From an uncultured Pelagibacteraceae bacterium (GTDB taxonomy: Bacteria > Pseudomonadota > Alphaproteobacteria > Pelagibacterales > Pelagibacteraceae), in assembly GCA_902510635.1 (NCBI GenBank), contig CABXCB010000005.1, positions 1-38,751 on the forward strand: a DNA stretch of 38,751 bases, written 5' to 3'. Positions 26,555 through 36,261 of the stretch are shown in pieces. A program made the translations under genes and the position numbers. Position 1 is the first letter of the stretch; each line of letters opens with the position of its first letter. A model generated the notes under the pieces. It had not been told where the DNA came from and made no database searches. It was given only the letters and a program-made list of their open reading frames with translations.

Positions 26555-27961
26555 ATGAGTTCAAATAAAGTTTTAAAATTAATGAAAGACAAGGAGATTG
26601 AATTTGTCGACTTAAGATTCACTGACCCTAGAGGTAAATTACAACATTTAACAATGGACTCAACAATAGTTGATGATGATATGTTAAATGATGGTGTTTT
26701 TTTTGATGGTTCTTCAATAGCCGGATGGAAAGCTATTAATGAGTCTGATATGATTTTAAAACCTGACCTAAATAGACAGGTAATTGATCCTTATACTTCT
26801 CATAACACTCTTATTCTTTTTTGTGATGTTTTAGATGCGGTTAAAAAAAACCCTTATGAAAGAGATCCAAGAGGAATAGCGAAGAGAGCTGAAGCATATT
26901 TAAAAACTACTAAAATAGGAGATAAAGCTTACTTTGGTCCTGAGCCTGAATTTTTTGTTTTTGATGATGTAAAAATAAAAAATGAAATGAATGAAATAGG
27001 ATTTAAAATTGATAGTTCAGAAGGTCCCTATAACTCTGGAAAAAGTTATGAAAATGGAAACATGGGCCATAGACCAGGAATAAAAGGAGGATATTTTCCA
27101 GTTCCTCCAGTTGACAGTGCTCAAGATATGAGGGGTGAATATTTAAAAGGTTTAAGAGAAGTCGGTATAACTGTAGAAAAACATCACCACGAAGTAGCTC
27201 CAAGTCAGCATGAACTTGGAATGTTATATAATACATTAGTAACCCAAGCAGATAACGTACAACTTTATAAATACGTAGTTCAAATGGTTTCTAATTCATT
27301 TGGTAAAACTGCAACTTTTATGCCAAAACCAGTAAAAGGAGATAATGGATCAGGAATGCATATTCATCAGTCGATCTGGAAAAATAATAAACCTACTTTT
27401 TCTGGAGACAAATACGCAGGATTATCAGAAACCGCTTTACATTACATTGGTGGAATATTGAAACATGCTAAAGCTATTAATGCTTTTTCAAATTCAACAA
27501 CAAATAGTTACAAAAGATTAATTCCAGGTTTTGAAGCTCCAGTTTTATTAGCTTACTCAGCAAGAAATAGATCTGCTTCATGTAGGATTCCAATAACATT
27601 AAATAAAAAAGGTGCAAGATGTGAAATTAGATTTCCTGATGCTGCAGGAAACCCTTACTTAACTTTTTCAGCAATGTTAATGGCAGGATTAGATGGAATT
27701 AAAAATAAAATTAAACCTGGACAACCTCTTGATGAAGATTTGTATGCTTTGCCAGAAGATAAGGTAAAAAATATTCCTACAGTTTGTGGATCATTAAGAG
27801 AAGCAATGGAGAGTTTAGATAGAGATAGAAGTTTTTTAAAACAAGGTAATGTATTTTCTGATGATCAAATAGATGCTTTTATAGCATTAAAATTTGAAGA
27901 AATTTATAACCTAGAGCACACTCCACATCCTATGGAGTTTGAAATGTACTATAGCTCTTAA
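26555..27961 (+). CDS. glnA: Glutamine synthetase, type I
   Basis: 468 aa; FFDGSSIAGWKAINESDMIL, YFGPEPEFFVFDDV, NGSGMHIHQSIWK, SARNRSASCRIPI, adenylylation-loop-like DLYALPEDK. Confidence 0.97.
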   Translation: MSSNKVLKLMKDKEIEFVDLRFTDPRGKLQHLTMDSTIVDDDMLNDGVFFDGSSIAGWKAINESDMILKPDLNRQVIDPYTSHNTLILFCDVLDAVKKNPYERDPRGIAKRAEAYLKTTKIGDKAYFGPEPEFFVFDDVKIKNEMNEIGFKIDSSEGPYNSGKSYENGNMGHRPGIKGGYFPVPPVDSAQDMRGEYLKGLREVGITVEKHHHEVAPSQHELGMLYNTLVTQADNVQLYKYVVQMVSNSFGKTATFMPKPVKGDNGSGMHIHQSIWKNNKPTFSGDKYAGLSETALHYIGGILKHAKAINAFSNSTTNSYKRLIPGFEAPVLLAYSARNRSASCRIPITLNKKGARCEIRFPDAAGNPYLTFSAMLMAGLDGIKNKIKPGQPLDEDLYALPEDKVKNIPTVCGSLREAMESLDRDRSFLKQGNVFSDDQIDAFIALKFEEIYNLEHTPHPMEFEMYYSS

Positions 27962-27963
27962 AA

Positions 27964-28152
27964 TTATTTTTTACTTTTTAATATTTTATCGTCAGCAATT
28001 TTATTCTTATTTACACCCTTTTTTATAGTATATTCCAGAGTACCATGAGCGCCTGCTTCAACTGCTTTACGTTGAGTTCTAAATAGTTCTTTTTCTTTTT
28101 TGCTTTCTGCTAACCTGTTAGCATGTTTTTCTAAATGTTTAGTATCTCTCAT
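27964..28152 (-). CDS. Small highly charged conserved-looking protein downstream of sufA
   Basis: 62 aa, MRDTKHLEKHANRLAESKKEKELFRTQRKAVEAGAHGTLEYTIKKG...; 9 nt downstream of sufA on the same strand. Confidence 0.65.
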   Translation of the reverse strand: MRDTKHLEKHANRLAESKKEKELFRTQRKAVEAGAHGTLEYTIKKGVNKNKIADDKILKSKK

Positions 28153-28161
28153 TAAATATTA

Positions 28162-28497
28162 TTATATCTTAAATGATTCTCCACATCCACATCTTTCAGT
28201 TTCGTTAGGATTTTTAAAGACAAAAGATGAGGAAAATTCTTCTTTTTTATAGTCCATTTCGGTGCCTAAAAGATACATTATTGCTCCGGGATCAACGAAA
28301 AGTTTAACTCCTTTTTCTTCAATTATCTCATCATTTGGATTAATTTCTTTTGTATATTCCATTATATAAGACATACCTGCGCAACCACCAGACTTAACGC
28401 CTACTCTTACTCCAACAGCATTACTTTCTGCTTTTGTCATTATTTCTTTAATTCTAGTAGCAGCATTTTCACTTAACGTAATTATTTGATTTGTCAT
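28162..28497 (-). CDS. sufA: Iron-sulfur cluster assembly scaffold/carrier SufA/IscA family
   Basis: 111 aa; GVRVGVKSGGCAGMSYIMEY, C-terminal RCGCGESF. Confidence 0.93.
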   Translation of the reverse strand: MTNQIITLSENAATRIKEIMTKAESNAVGVRVGVKSGGCAGMSYIMEYTKEINPNDEIIEEKGVKLFVDPGAIMYLLGTEMDYKKEEFSSSFVFKNPNETERCGCGESFKI

Positions 28498-28793
28498 AAA
28501 TTTAATTCTAGTTTTGCAGCATCAGACATCATTGATTTATCCCACGGTGGCTCCCAAACTAATTGTAAATCAACATCTTTTACTTCTTTTATTTCTTTAA
28601 CACTATTTTTTACTTCATTAGGCAAACTTTCGGCAACTGGACAATTTGGCGTCGTTAATGTCATGTCTATTTTAACATTTTTCTTTTCATCAATGGTAAC
28701 ATCATAAATTAAACCTAATTCATAAATATTAACAGGTATCTCTGGATCATAAATTTTTTTTATTTCAGCAATAACTTTGTCCTTTAGTTCCAT
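28494..28793 (-). CDS. sufT: SufT / DUF59 (MIP18-like) protein
   Basis: 99 aa; IYDPEIPVNIYELGLIYDVTID, MTLTTPNCPVAESLP, WEPPWDKSMMSDAAKLELNL. Confidence 0.9.
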   Translation of the reverse strand: MELKDKVIAEIKKIYDPEIPVNIYELGLIYDVTIDEKKNVKIDMTLTTPNCPVAESLPNEVKNSVKEIKEVKDVDLQLVWEPPWDKSMMSDAAKLELNL

Positions 28794-29266
28794 TATAAAT
28801 CCATACTTTCAGTATTAATTTCATTTTGTGATTTGTTTATTGCTGAAGATAATGTATGCCATGATAATGTTGCACATTTAACTCTCATTGGATATTGTTT
28901 TACTCCTGACAAACACATTAATTTAGTTTTTTCATCATCTTTTAAAAGATTTGTTTTAATTTCATTTTTTTCTTTAATCATCTCTAAAAAATTGTTTACT
29001 ATTTCTTTTACATCATTTTCTTCTTTTCCTCTAAGCAAATCAGTCATTATTGATGCTGAAGCCATCGAAATTGCACAACCTTCTCCTTCAAATGAAATAT
29101 CTTCTACTTTTTTATTTTCATTTAATTTTAAATATATATGAACTTTATCACCACATAATGGGTTATGACCTTTAGCATCTTTATTAAAATTTTCTGTTTT
29201 TCTTAGATTTCTTGGATTCTTTCCATGATCTAAAATTATTTCTTGATAAAGTTCTTTTAAGTTCAT
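28793..29266 (-). CDS. sufU: Fe-S assembly sulfurtransferase/scaffold SufU (IscU-like)
   Basis: 157 aa; GHNPLCGDKVHIYL, FEGEGCAISMASASIMTD, YPMRVKCATLSWHTL. Confidence 0.92.
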   Translation of the reverse strand: MNLKELYQEIILDHGKNPRNLRKTENFNKDAKGHNPLCGDKVHIYLKLNENKKVEDISFEGEGCAISMASASIMTDLLRGKEENDVKEIVNNFLEMIKEKNEIKTNLLKDDEKTKLMCLSGVKQYPMRVKCATLSWHTLSSAINKSQNEINTESMDL

Positions 29267-30483
29267 TTTAATTCAAATATTTTTTTACATTTATTGATTG
29301 ATGAATTTAGTTTATCAAGATCATCTTTGGTATTATAAATTCCTAATGATGCTCTTGCGGAAGCAGCTATATCAAGTTTGTCATGTAATATTTGACAACA
29401 GTGATGGCCAGCTCTTATTGCAACTCCATCTTCATCTAAAATAGTTGCAATATCATGAGGATGTATTCCATCAATAGTAAAAGATAAAACAGATCCTTTT
29501 ATTTTTGGATTTCCAATTAATTTAACAGAATTATTTTTTCTCAACAATTCTTGACCATATTCAATAAGTTCTTTTTCATGTTCAATAATATTATCCATTC
29601 CTATTTTATTTAAAAATTTAATAGATTCGTCAAATGCTATTACTTGTGCTGTTGCCATTGTTCCAGCTTCATACTTATTTGGTAAATCGCCATATGTTAT
29701 ACCTTCCTTTTTGACTTCATTAATCATTCCTCCGCCACCTTGGTATGGTGGCAATTCCTCTAACCATTTTTTTTTTGCATAAAGGATACCCAAACCTGTT
29801 GGTCCATACATTTTATGACAGGAGATTGCATAAAAATCACAATCTAAGTCTTGCATATCTAATTTTAAATGTGGAGCTCCCTGACAACCATCTACCAATA
29901 CTGGTATATTTTTTGAATGAGCTAATTGAACTATTTCTTTAATTGGCAAAATAGCTCCAGTAACGTTTGATAAATGAGTTATTCCAATAATTTTGGTTTT
30001 TGGTGTTATTTTTTTTTCTATATTTTCTAAAGTAACATCTCCATCTTCATTTATCTCAGCAAACTCTATTTTAATACCCTTTGATTTTCTTAAATAATGC
30101 CAAGGAACATAATTTGAGTGATGTTCAAGCTCAGTTAATAAAACTTCATCACCTTCTTCCAAATGATTTTGTCCAAAAGTGCTTGCAACCAAATTTATTG
30201 CCTCGGTAGCTCCTTTAGTAAAAACAATTTCATTTGCATCTTTTGCATTAATAAATTTTTGAACTGACGATCTAGTATTTTCATATAAATTTGTTGCTGC
30301 AACAGCAAGATAATGAACACTTCTTCCTACATTAGAAAATTCTTTAGTATAAAAATCATAAATTCTATCAACAACTACTCTTGGCTTTTGAGAAGAATTG
30401 GCACTATCTAAATATACAAGATCATTATTATGAATTTTATTATCAAATATAGGAAACTCTTTTTTTATATTACTAATGTTCAT
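29263..30483 (-). CDS. sufS: Cysteine desulfurase SufS
   Basis: 406 aa; VYLDSANSSQKP, LTELEHHSNYVPW, AISCHKMYGPTGLGILYAKK, RAGHHCCQILHDKL. Confidence 0.96.
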   Translation of the reverse strand: MNISNIKKEFPIFDNKIHNNDLVYLDSANSSQKPRVVVDRIYDFYTKEFSNVGRSVHYLAVAATNLYENTRSSVQKFINAKDANEIVFTKGATEAINLVASTFGQNHLEEGDEVLLTELEHHSNYVPWHYLRKSKGIKIEFAEINEDGDVTLENIEKKITPKTKIIGITHLSNVTGAILPIKEIVQLAHSKNIPVLVDGCQGAPHLKLDMQDLDCDFYAISCHKMYGPTGLGILYAKKKWLEELPPYQGGGGMINEVKKEGITYGDLPNKYEAGTMATAQVIAFDESIKFLNKIGMDNIIEHEKELIEYGQELLRKNNSVKLIGNPKIKGSVLSFTIDGIHPHDIATILDEDGVAIRAGHHCCQILHDKLDIAASARASLGIYNTKDDLDKLNSSINKCKKIFELK

Positions 30484-31727
30484 TGTTTTAAGCTCATAAT
30501 ATTTTTTATTAAGTTTTTTATTTCAGAATCTGTAATTTTTTCAACAACATCTAATAAGAAACCATTAATTAAAAGTTTTTTTGCTTCTTTATAGTTTAGC
30601 CCTCTAGACATTAGATAAAATATTGATTCTTCATTTAAACTTCCAGATGAAGAGCCATGGGAACATTTAACATCATCAGCATAAATTTCTAGTTCTGGCT
30701 TGGCATTAAATTCAGTATTATCGTTTAATAAAATAGCTTTGCTCAATTGATATCCATCAGTTTTTTGAGCTTTTGAATCAACAAAAATTTTTCCTTGATA
30801 AACTGCTTTTGATGTATCATCTAAAACACTTTTGATTAATTGATAGCTTTTAGTGTTTTCAACTAAATGATTTATATTAGTTTTAATTTCATGATGTTTT
30901 GTTTCATTTAACATAAAAACTCCATTAACAAATGCTGAGGCATATATCCCATTCAAATTACAATTTATTTCATTTTTTATAAATTCTGATCCAGATGATA
31001 GAAGGAATATTTCTGATACGCTATTAGTATCCTGACTAATATTATTAAAATAATATTTTATATTACTATTTGAATTATTATCAATTTTATAATTTTTTAA
31101 GATAGAATTTTTTTGAAGATCAAAATTATAATTAATATTTATAAAATTAGTAGTTGATTTATCATTAGAAAATTCAATAAGTTTTAAAGAACTATTTTCT
31201 TCAAGCATTATATCAACTTTCAAATTAACATTTTTTGAAACTAAATCTTTATTAGTAATATTGTAAATAATCAAAGGTTTTTGAAGTGCATAGTTTTTTT
31301 TGACAGTTAGTTTGAAATAGTTACTTACAAATGCATTATTCAAAAAAAGCAATGAATTATTGACATCGTTAAATTTTTCTAAAACTAAATCATCTAATAT
31401 TTCAATTTTATTTTTTTCTTCATAATCAAATTCTATTTTTTCTATTTTACCATTTACAAAAACAAGTTTATTATGTTCCAAGCCGTCAATAAAAATAGAC
31501 TGATCTATTTTATTTGGCTTAGATAAATCATTGTAAAAACTTAAATTTTTTATATTTTTTGAAATTATTTGATTAAGATCTGAAAATTTCCAATTTTCTT
31601 CTCTTCTGTTGGGGAAACCTTTTTTGATAAAATTATCAAAATTTTTTCTTTTAAGCTCTACATTTTTTTTAGAAAAATTTGAGTTTTCTAGTAATTTTTC
31701 AAAATCTATTTTTAATTGTTCTTCCAT
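30480..31727 (-). CDS. sufD: Fe-S cluster assembly protein SufD
   Basis: 415 aa; NRREENWKFSDLNQI, YADDVKCSHGSSSGSLNEESIFYLMSRGLNYKEAKKLLINGFL. Confidence 0.93.
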   Translation of the reverse strand: MEEQLKIDFEKLLENSNFSKKNVELKRKNFDNFIKKGFPNRREENWKFSDLNQIISKNIKNLSFYNDLSKPNKIDQSIFIDGLEHNKLVFVNGKIEKIEFDYEEKNKIEILDDLVLEKFNDVNNSLLFLNNAFVSNYFKLTVKKNYALQKPLIIYNITNKDLVSKNVNLKVDIMLEENSSLKLIEFSNDKSTTNFININYNFDLQKNSILKNYKIDNNSNSNIKYYFNNISQDTNSVSEIFLLSSGSEFIKNEINCNLNGIYASAFVNGVFMLNETKHHEIKTNINHLVENTKSYQLIKSVLDDTSKAVYQGKIFVDSKAQKTDGYQLSKAILLNDNTEFNAKPELEIYADDVKCSHGSSSGSLNEESIFYLMSRGLNYKEAKKLLINGFLLDVVEKITDSEIKNLIKNIMSLKQ

Positions 31728-32462
31728 TTAATTAAAATTTTCATATCCTTTATTTTCTAATTCTAATGCTAGTTCTGGACCACCAGATTTAATTATTTTA
31801 CCATTCATCAACACGTGAACATAATCAGGTTTTATATAATCTAATAATCTTTGGTAGTGTGTAATTATTAAAAATGAATTATCTTTTTTTCTTAATGAGT
31901 TAACTCCATCAGCAACAATTTTAAGTGCATCAATATCTAGGCCTGAGTCAGTCTCATCTAAAATTGAAAGCTTTGGATTTAAAATTGACATTTGCAATAT
32001 TTCATTCTTTTTTTTTTCACCACCTGAAAATCCTACATTCAATTGCCTATTTAATTTTTCTTCATCAAATTTTAAATCTTTTGCTTTTAATTTTACTAAT
32101 TTCAAAAATTCAATTGCATCAAGTTGTTTTTCTCCCCTGGCTTTTCTAATTGCATTAAGTGACGTTTTTAAAAAAATATTTGTATTTACACCTGGTATTT
32201 CTAGTGGGTATTGAAATGCTAAAAATATTCCTTTGTGTGCTCTTTCTTCAGTTTCAAGTTCGAAAAGATTTTTATTTTCAAATAAAATTTCTCCGGAGAC
32301 ATCGTATCCTTTTTTTCCTGATAAAATATTGGATAAAGTACTTTTTCCTGATCCGTTTGGTCCCATAATTGCATGAACTTCACCTGGTTTTATTTCAAGA
32401 TTAAAGTTATTTAAAATTGATTTATTTTCAATATCAGCTTTTAAATTTTTGATTTTTAACAT
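31728..32462 (-). CDS. sufC: Fe-S cluster assembly ATPase SufC
   Basis: 244 aa; HAIMGPNGSGKSTLSNILSGKKGYDVSGEILF, NVGFSGGEKKKNEILQMSILNPKLSILDETDSGLDIDAL. Confidence 0.97.
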   Translation of the reverse strand: MLKIKNLKADIENKSILNNFNLEIKPGEVHAIMGPNGSGKSTLSNILSGKKGYDVSGEILFENKNLFELETEERAHKGIFLAFQYPLEIPGVNTNIFLKTSLNAIRKARGEKQLDAIEFLKLVKLKAKDLKFDEEKLNRQLNVGFSGGEKKKNEILQMSILNPKLSILDETDSGLDIDALKIVADGVNSLRKKDNSFLIITHYQRLLDYIKPDYVHVLMNGKIIKSGGPELALELENKGYENFN

Positions 32463-33899
32463 TTAACCAACACTTCCTTCTAAGCTTATTCCAACAAGTT
32501 TTTGTGCCTCAACAGCAAACTCCATAGGTAATTGTTGTAATACTTCTTTGCAAAAACCATTAACTATCAATCCTACAGCTTCTTCTGGATTTAAACCTCT
32601 TTGCTGACAATAATAAAGTTGCTCTTCACTAATTTTAGATGTGGTAGCTTCATGAGCTATATTAGATTCTGGATTTTTATTTTTTATATAAGGAATAGTA
32701 TGAGCCCCACATTTGTTGCCCATAAGTAATGAGTCACACTGTGTATAATTTGTTGAATTTTTTGCTTTAAAGGAAATATCAACTAACCCTCTATATGTCA
32801 TGTCAGAAAAGCCAGCACTAATTCCTTTAGAAATAATTTTACTTTTAGTATTTTTTCCTAAATGTATCATTTTAGTTCCTGTGTCAGCTTTTTGATGATT
32901 GTTAGTAATTGCAATTGAATAGAATTCTCCAATAGAGTTATCACCTTGTAAAATACAACTTGGATATTTCCATGTAATTGCTGAACCTGTTTCTACTTGT
33001 GTCCAAGAAATCTTAGAGTTTATTCCTTTGCATAAACCTCTTTTGGTTACAAAATTATAAATACCTCCTTTTCCATCTTCATCTCCTGGGTACCAATTTT
33101 GTACTGTTGAATATTTAATTTCAGCATCATCTAAAGCAATCAACTCAACGTTTGCAGCATGTAATTGATTTTCATCTCTCATTGGTGCTGTACAACCTTC
33201 TAGATAGCTTACATAGCTTCCTTTATCTGCAATTATTAACGTTCTTTCAAACTGTCCAGTTTGAGAAGCGTTAATTCTAAAATAAGTTGAAAGTTCCATT
33301 GGACACCTTACTCCTGGTGGAATGTAAACAAATGAACCGTCAGTGAAAACCGCTGAATTTAAAGTAGCAAAATAGTGATCTGTCAAGGGAATCACTGATC
33401 CTAAATATTTTCTTACAAGTTCTGGATGTTTTTTTATTGCTTCAGAGATTGGACAAAAAATCACTCCAACCTCATTTAATTTATCTTTGAATGTTGTAGC
33501 AACAGAAACTGAATCAAATACGGCATCTACAGCAATACCATTTAACCTTTGTTGTTCTTGCAATGGTATGCCAAGTTTTTTATAAGTTTCTAAAAGTTTT
33601 GGATCAAGTTCGTCTAAATTTTTTGGATTTTCGCTAGTACTTTTTGGTGCTGAATAATAATAAATATCTTGATAGTCAATTTTAGGATATTTTGGTTTTT
33701 GCCAATTTGGTTCTTTTAAATTTTTAAATCTTTCATAAGCTTTCATTCTCCAATCCAACATCCATTTTGGTTCTTTCTTTGCCTTAGATATAAATTTGAT
33801 AACTTCTTTATTTAGACCCTTGGGTGCTCTAATATTTTCAATATCAGTAGTGAAACCATATTTATAATCTTTTAGTTTAGTTATCTCTTTTTCTCTCAT
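32463..33899 (-). CDS. sufB: Fe-S cluster assembly protein SufB
   Basis: 478 aa; [61 protein letters not shown]. Confidence 0.97.
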   Translation of the reverse strand: MREKEITKLKDYKYGFTTDIENIRAPKGLNKEVIKFISKAKKEPKWMLDWRMKAYERFKNLKEPNWQKPKYPKIDYQDIYYYSAPKSTSENPKNLDELDPKLLETYKKLGIPLQEQQRLNGIAVDAVFDSVSVATTFKDKLNEVGVIFCPISEAIKKHPELVRKYLGSVIPLTDHYFATLNSAVFTDGSFVYIPPGVRCPMELSTYFRINASQTGQFERTLIIADKGSYVSYLEGCTAPMRDENQLHAANVELIALDDAEIKYSTVQNWYPGDEDGKGGIYNFVTKRGLCKGINSKISWTQVETGSAITWKYPSCILQGDNSIGEFYSIAITNNHQKADTGTKMIHLGKNTKSKIISKGISAGFSDMTYRGLVDISFKAKNSTNYTQCDSLLMGNKCGAHTIPYIKNKNPESNIAHEATTSKISEEQLYYCQQRGLNPEEAVGLIVNGFCKEVLQQLPMEFAVEAQKLVGISLEGSVG

Positions 33900-34322
33900 T
33901 TAAATTCTATTATCTTTCTGATTTATTAAGTCACTTAACTTCTTTTTTTGAAAAAAATTATTAATATAATCTTCAAGTTCATCCCATAAATTATGAGTTA
34001 TACATTTTGCACTTTTTCCATTACATCCTTTTTTGGAATGCTTTTCACAGCCTACTGTTTTGATCTTTTCTTCTACTGCTACAAATACATCTGAAATTCT
34101 TATCTCCGATGCTCTTCTATTTAAAATATAACCACCTTTATTTCCTCTTACGCTGTTAACAATTTTATTTTTTTTTAGTTTTAAAAATAACTGTTCTAAA
34201 TAAACTAACGATATTCCTTGTCTTAAAGAAATGTCTCTAAGAGATATTGGTTCATTTGGATCAAACTTTGCTAGATCCGCAAGAGCCATTACAGCATATC
34301 TACCTTTGCTTGATAATTTCAT
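33900..34322 (-). CDS. iscR: Rrf2-family Fe-S-sensing regulator, IscR-like
   Basis: 140 aa; MKLSSKGRYAVMALADLA, SLVYLEQLFLKLKKNKIVNSVRGNKGGYIL, three Cys and His region GCEKHSKKGCNGKSAKCITHNLW. Confidence 0.93.
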   Translation of the reverse strand: MKLSSKGRYAVMALADLAKFDPNEPISLRDISLRQGISLVYLEQLFLKLKKNKIVNSVRGNKGGYILNRRASEIRISDVFVAVEEKIKTVGCEKHSKKGCNGKSAKCITHNLWDELEDYINNFFQKKKLSDLINQKDNRI

Positions 34323-34342
34323 AAATTCCGCGATTCACGGGC

Positions 34343-34370
34343 TTTATACATACCTGACTATTTTAGTCAA
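34343..34370 (-). promoter_or_regulatory. Predicted sigma70 promoter of the iscR-suf operon
   Basis: Minus strand TTGACT (34370-34365) - 16 nt - TATAAA (34348-34343). Confidence 0.7.
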
Positions 34371-34374
34371 GTTT
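34350..34374. promoter_or_regulatory. Type-1 IscR-like operator
   Basis: ATACCTGACTATTTTAGTCAAGTTT matches the E. coli type-1 IscR consensus ATASYYGACTRWWWYAGTCRRSTAT at 24 of 25 positions. Confidence 0.85.
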
Positions 34375-34460
34375 AAAGCTTATTTTAAAACTTGCATTTT
34401 GTCACTCAATTTTGGTAAAAAAATGTAAATTTTTAATGATAACAATAATCAATATCTTAT

Positions 34461-35117
34461 ATGGATAGTAAAATAGTAGAAATATTTATTCCTGGACCCG
34501 CAGGAAGACTAGAAGCAAAATATTATAAAAGTAAAAAAAATACTTCACCAATCGCTTTAGTTTTACATCCTCATCCTCAATACGGTGGAACTATGAACAA
34601 TAAAGTAGTTGTTGATACATTTCATGTATTTATGGAAAATGATTTTTCTGTTTGTAGAGTAAATTTTAGAGGTGTTGGCAAAAGTGATGGTGAATTTGAT
34701 AATGGTCAAGGTGAGCTTGCAGATGCTGCAGCAGCTCTTGATTGGTTAGAAAGAGAAAATTTTGATAACTCTCAATGTTGGATTTCAGGATTTTCTTTTG
34801 GATCATTAATTTCAATGCAATTATTAATGAGAAGACCTGAGATAAATAGATTTATTGCAATTTCTCCACAACCGAATGTTTATGATTTTTCATTTTTATC
34901 ACCATGTCCATCATCAGGTTTAATGATTTATGGAAAAAAAGATGAGCTTGTACCAGTTGAACATATAAATGAATTAAATAAAAGATTAAGCGCACAAAAA
35001 AGTATTAAAGTTGAATTTGAATCTATTCCAGATGCAAATCATTTTTTTTCAAAAGCTGAGCAGCAACTAATCAAGTCTTTAAATAAATATATTAAAAAAG
35101 AATCTGCATTATATTAA
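34461..35117 (+). CDS. Alpha/beta hydrolase (COG2945-like)
   Basis: 218 aa; LVLHPHPQYGGTMNNKVV, VNFRGVGKSDGEFDNGQGELADAAAALDW, WISGFSFGSLISMQLL, DANHFF. Confidence 0.88.
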   Translation: MDSKIVEIFIPGPAGRLEAKYYKSKKNTSPIALVLHPHPQYGGTMNNKVVVDTFHVFMENDFSVCRVNFRGVGKSDGEFDNGQGELADAAAALDWLERENFDNSQCWISGFSFGSLISMQLLMRRPEINRFIAISPQPNVYDFSFLSPCPSSGLMIYGKKDELVPVEHINELNKRLSAQKSIKVEFESIPDANHFFSKAEQQLIKSLNKYIKKESALY

Positions 35118-36214
35118 AAATTTTTAACTATTGTACCACCTGTACAAGGTTTTTTACAACCAGTAGTCTCTGGAAAAGAAATTGGTAATTGAAGATAAGA
35201 TCTTATAGCAAGATAAGCAAAAGCTTGGGACTCTATATAGTTTCCATCTACACCTAGATTGTCAATTTGTGAAATTTTATTTTTTATTTTACTTTGTATA
35301 GAATCCATTAAATGTTTATTTTTTCTTCCTCCTCCACAAACATAAATATCTTTGTCTGATAATTTTTTAGATATAATATCTGCTGTTAATTCAGTAATTG
35401 TTGCAGCTCCATCTTCTAAAGAAAGTCCTTTGACAAAAGAAATATCAAAATCATTAACATCAAAGGATATCTTTTTGTTAGCTGCATTGTAATAAAAACT
35501 ATCTATTGCTTGTTCTAAAATAAATTTATTTATTTTTCCTAATCTTGCAACATCTCCATTCTTGTCAAAATTTTTATCAGAATTAGCTATAATCCATTTA
35601 TCAATTAAACAGTTGCCTGGTCCTATATCCATGCTTGTCATTTCATAATTTTCATTGATTGATGTGATATTTGCAATTCCACCAATATTTAGAATTATAA
35701 TTGGTAGCTTTATTATTCCTTTTTTCTTAAAAGTTTTAGCTAATAAATTATGATAAATTGGAGCTAATGGTGCTCCTTGACCATCATTTTTTAAGTCGTT
35801 TTGTCTAAAATCATAAATAACTAATTTTTTAGTTAATTTAGACAACATATTTCCATCTCCTAATTGTTTAGTGATTCTTTTTTTAGGATCATGAAATATT
35901 GTTTGTCCATGAAAACCCAGGAAATCAATTTCTACTTTTGAAGACTCAAGAATTTTATTAACAGCATTTGCATGAAATAATGTGATTTCTATTTCTAGCG
36001 ATTTAATCTCATCAGAATGTACCTTTAAATCATCTATAACTAAAACTTTTTCTCTGATATTTATTATTTTTTGACGAAGATCACTGTCATATTCAAAATA
36101 TTCGTCCTTTTTTATTGAATATTCTATAACTCCATCTGACTTAATGATTGATGCATCTACCCCATCCATAGAAGTTCCACTCATTAAGCCTAATGCTGTA
36201 TATATCTTTCCCAT
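35114..36214 (-). CDS. anmK: Anhydro-N-acetylmuramic acid kinase AnmK
   Basis: 366 aa; ALGLMSGTSMDGVDASII, FLGFHGQTIFHDP, NIGGIANIT, DIGPGNCLID, YVCGGGRKNKHLM. Confidence 0.95.
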   Translation of the reverse strand: MGKIYTALGLMSGTSMDGVDASIIKSDGVIEYSIKKDEYFEYDSDLRQKIINIREKVLVIDDLKVHSDEIKSLEIEITLFHANAVNKILESSKVEIDFLGFHGQTIFHDPKKRITKQLGDGNMLSKLTKKLVIYDFRQNDLKNDGQGAPLAPIYHNLLAKTFKKKGIIKLPIIILNIGGIANITSINENYEMTSMDIGPGNCLIDKWIIANSDKNFDKNGDVARLGKINKFILEQAIDSFYYNAANKKISFDVNDFDISFVKGLSLEDGAATITELTADIISKKLSDKDIYVCGGGRKNKHLMDSIQSKIKNKISQIDNLGVDGNYIESQAFAYLAIRSYLQLPISFPETTGCKKPCTGGTIVKNF

Positions 36215-36261
36215 TCTTATTTTTTTTTATTAAATAATGTATATTGTAAAACTATAGACCT

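Noticed and set aside
28486-29141. Plus-strand ORFs 28486-28707 and 28833-29141
   Set aside because: Antisense to sufT and sufU.
34328-34340. CCGTGAATCGCGG mini-hairpin before iscR as a riboregulator
   Set aside because: Only 5 bp with a G-U pair, and the predicted start site falls within or next to it, so it is unlikely to be fully transcribed.
34231-34428. Plus-strand 65-aa ORF over the iscR start and promoter
   Set aside because: Overlaps the iscR coding start and the IscR operator antisense; no domain.
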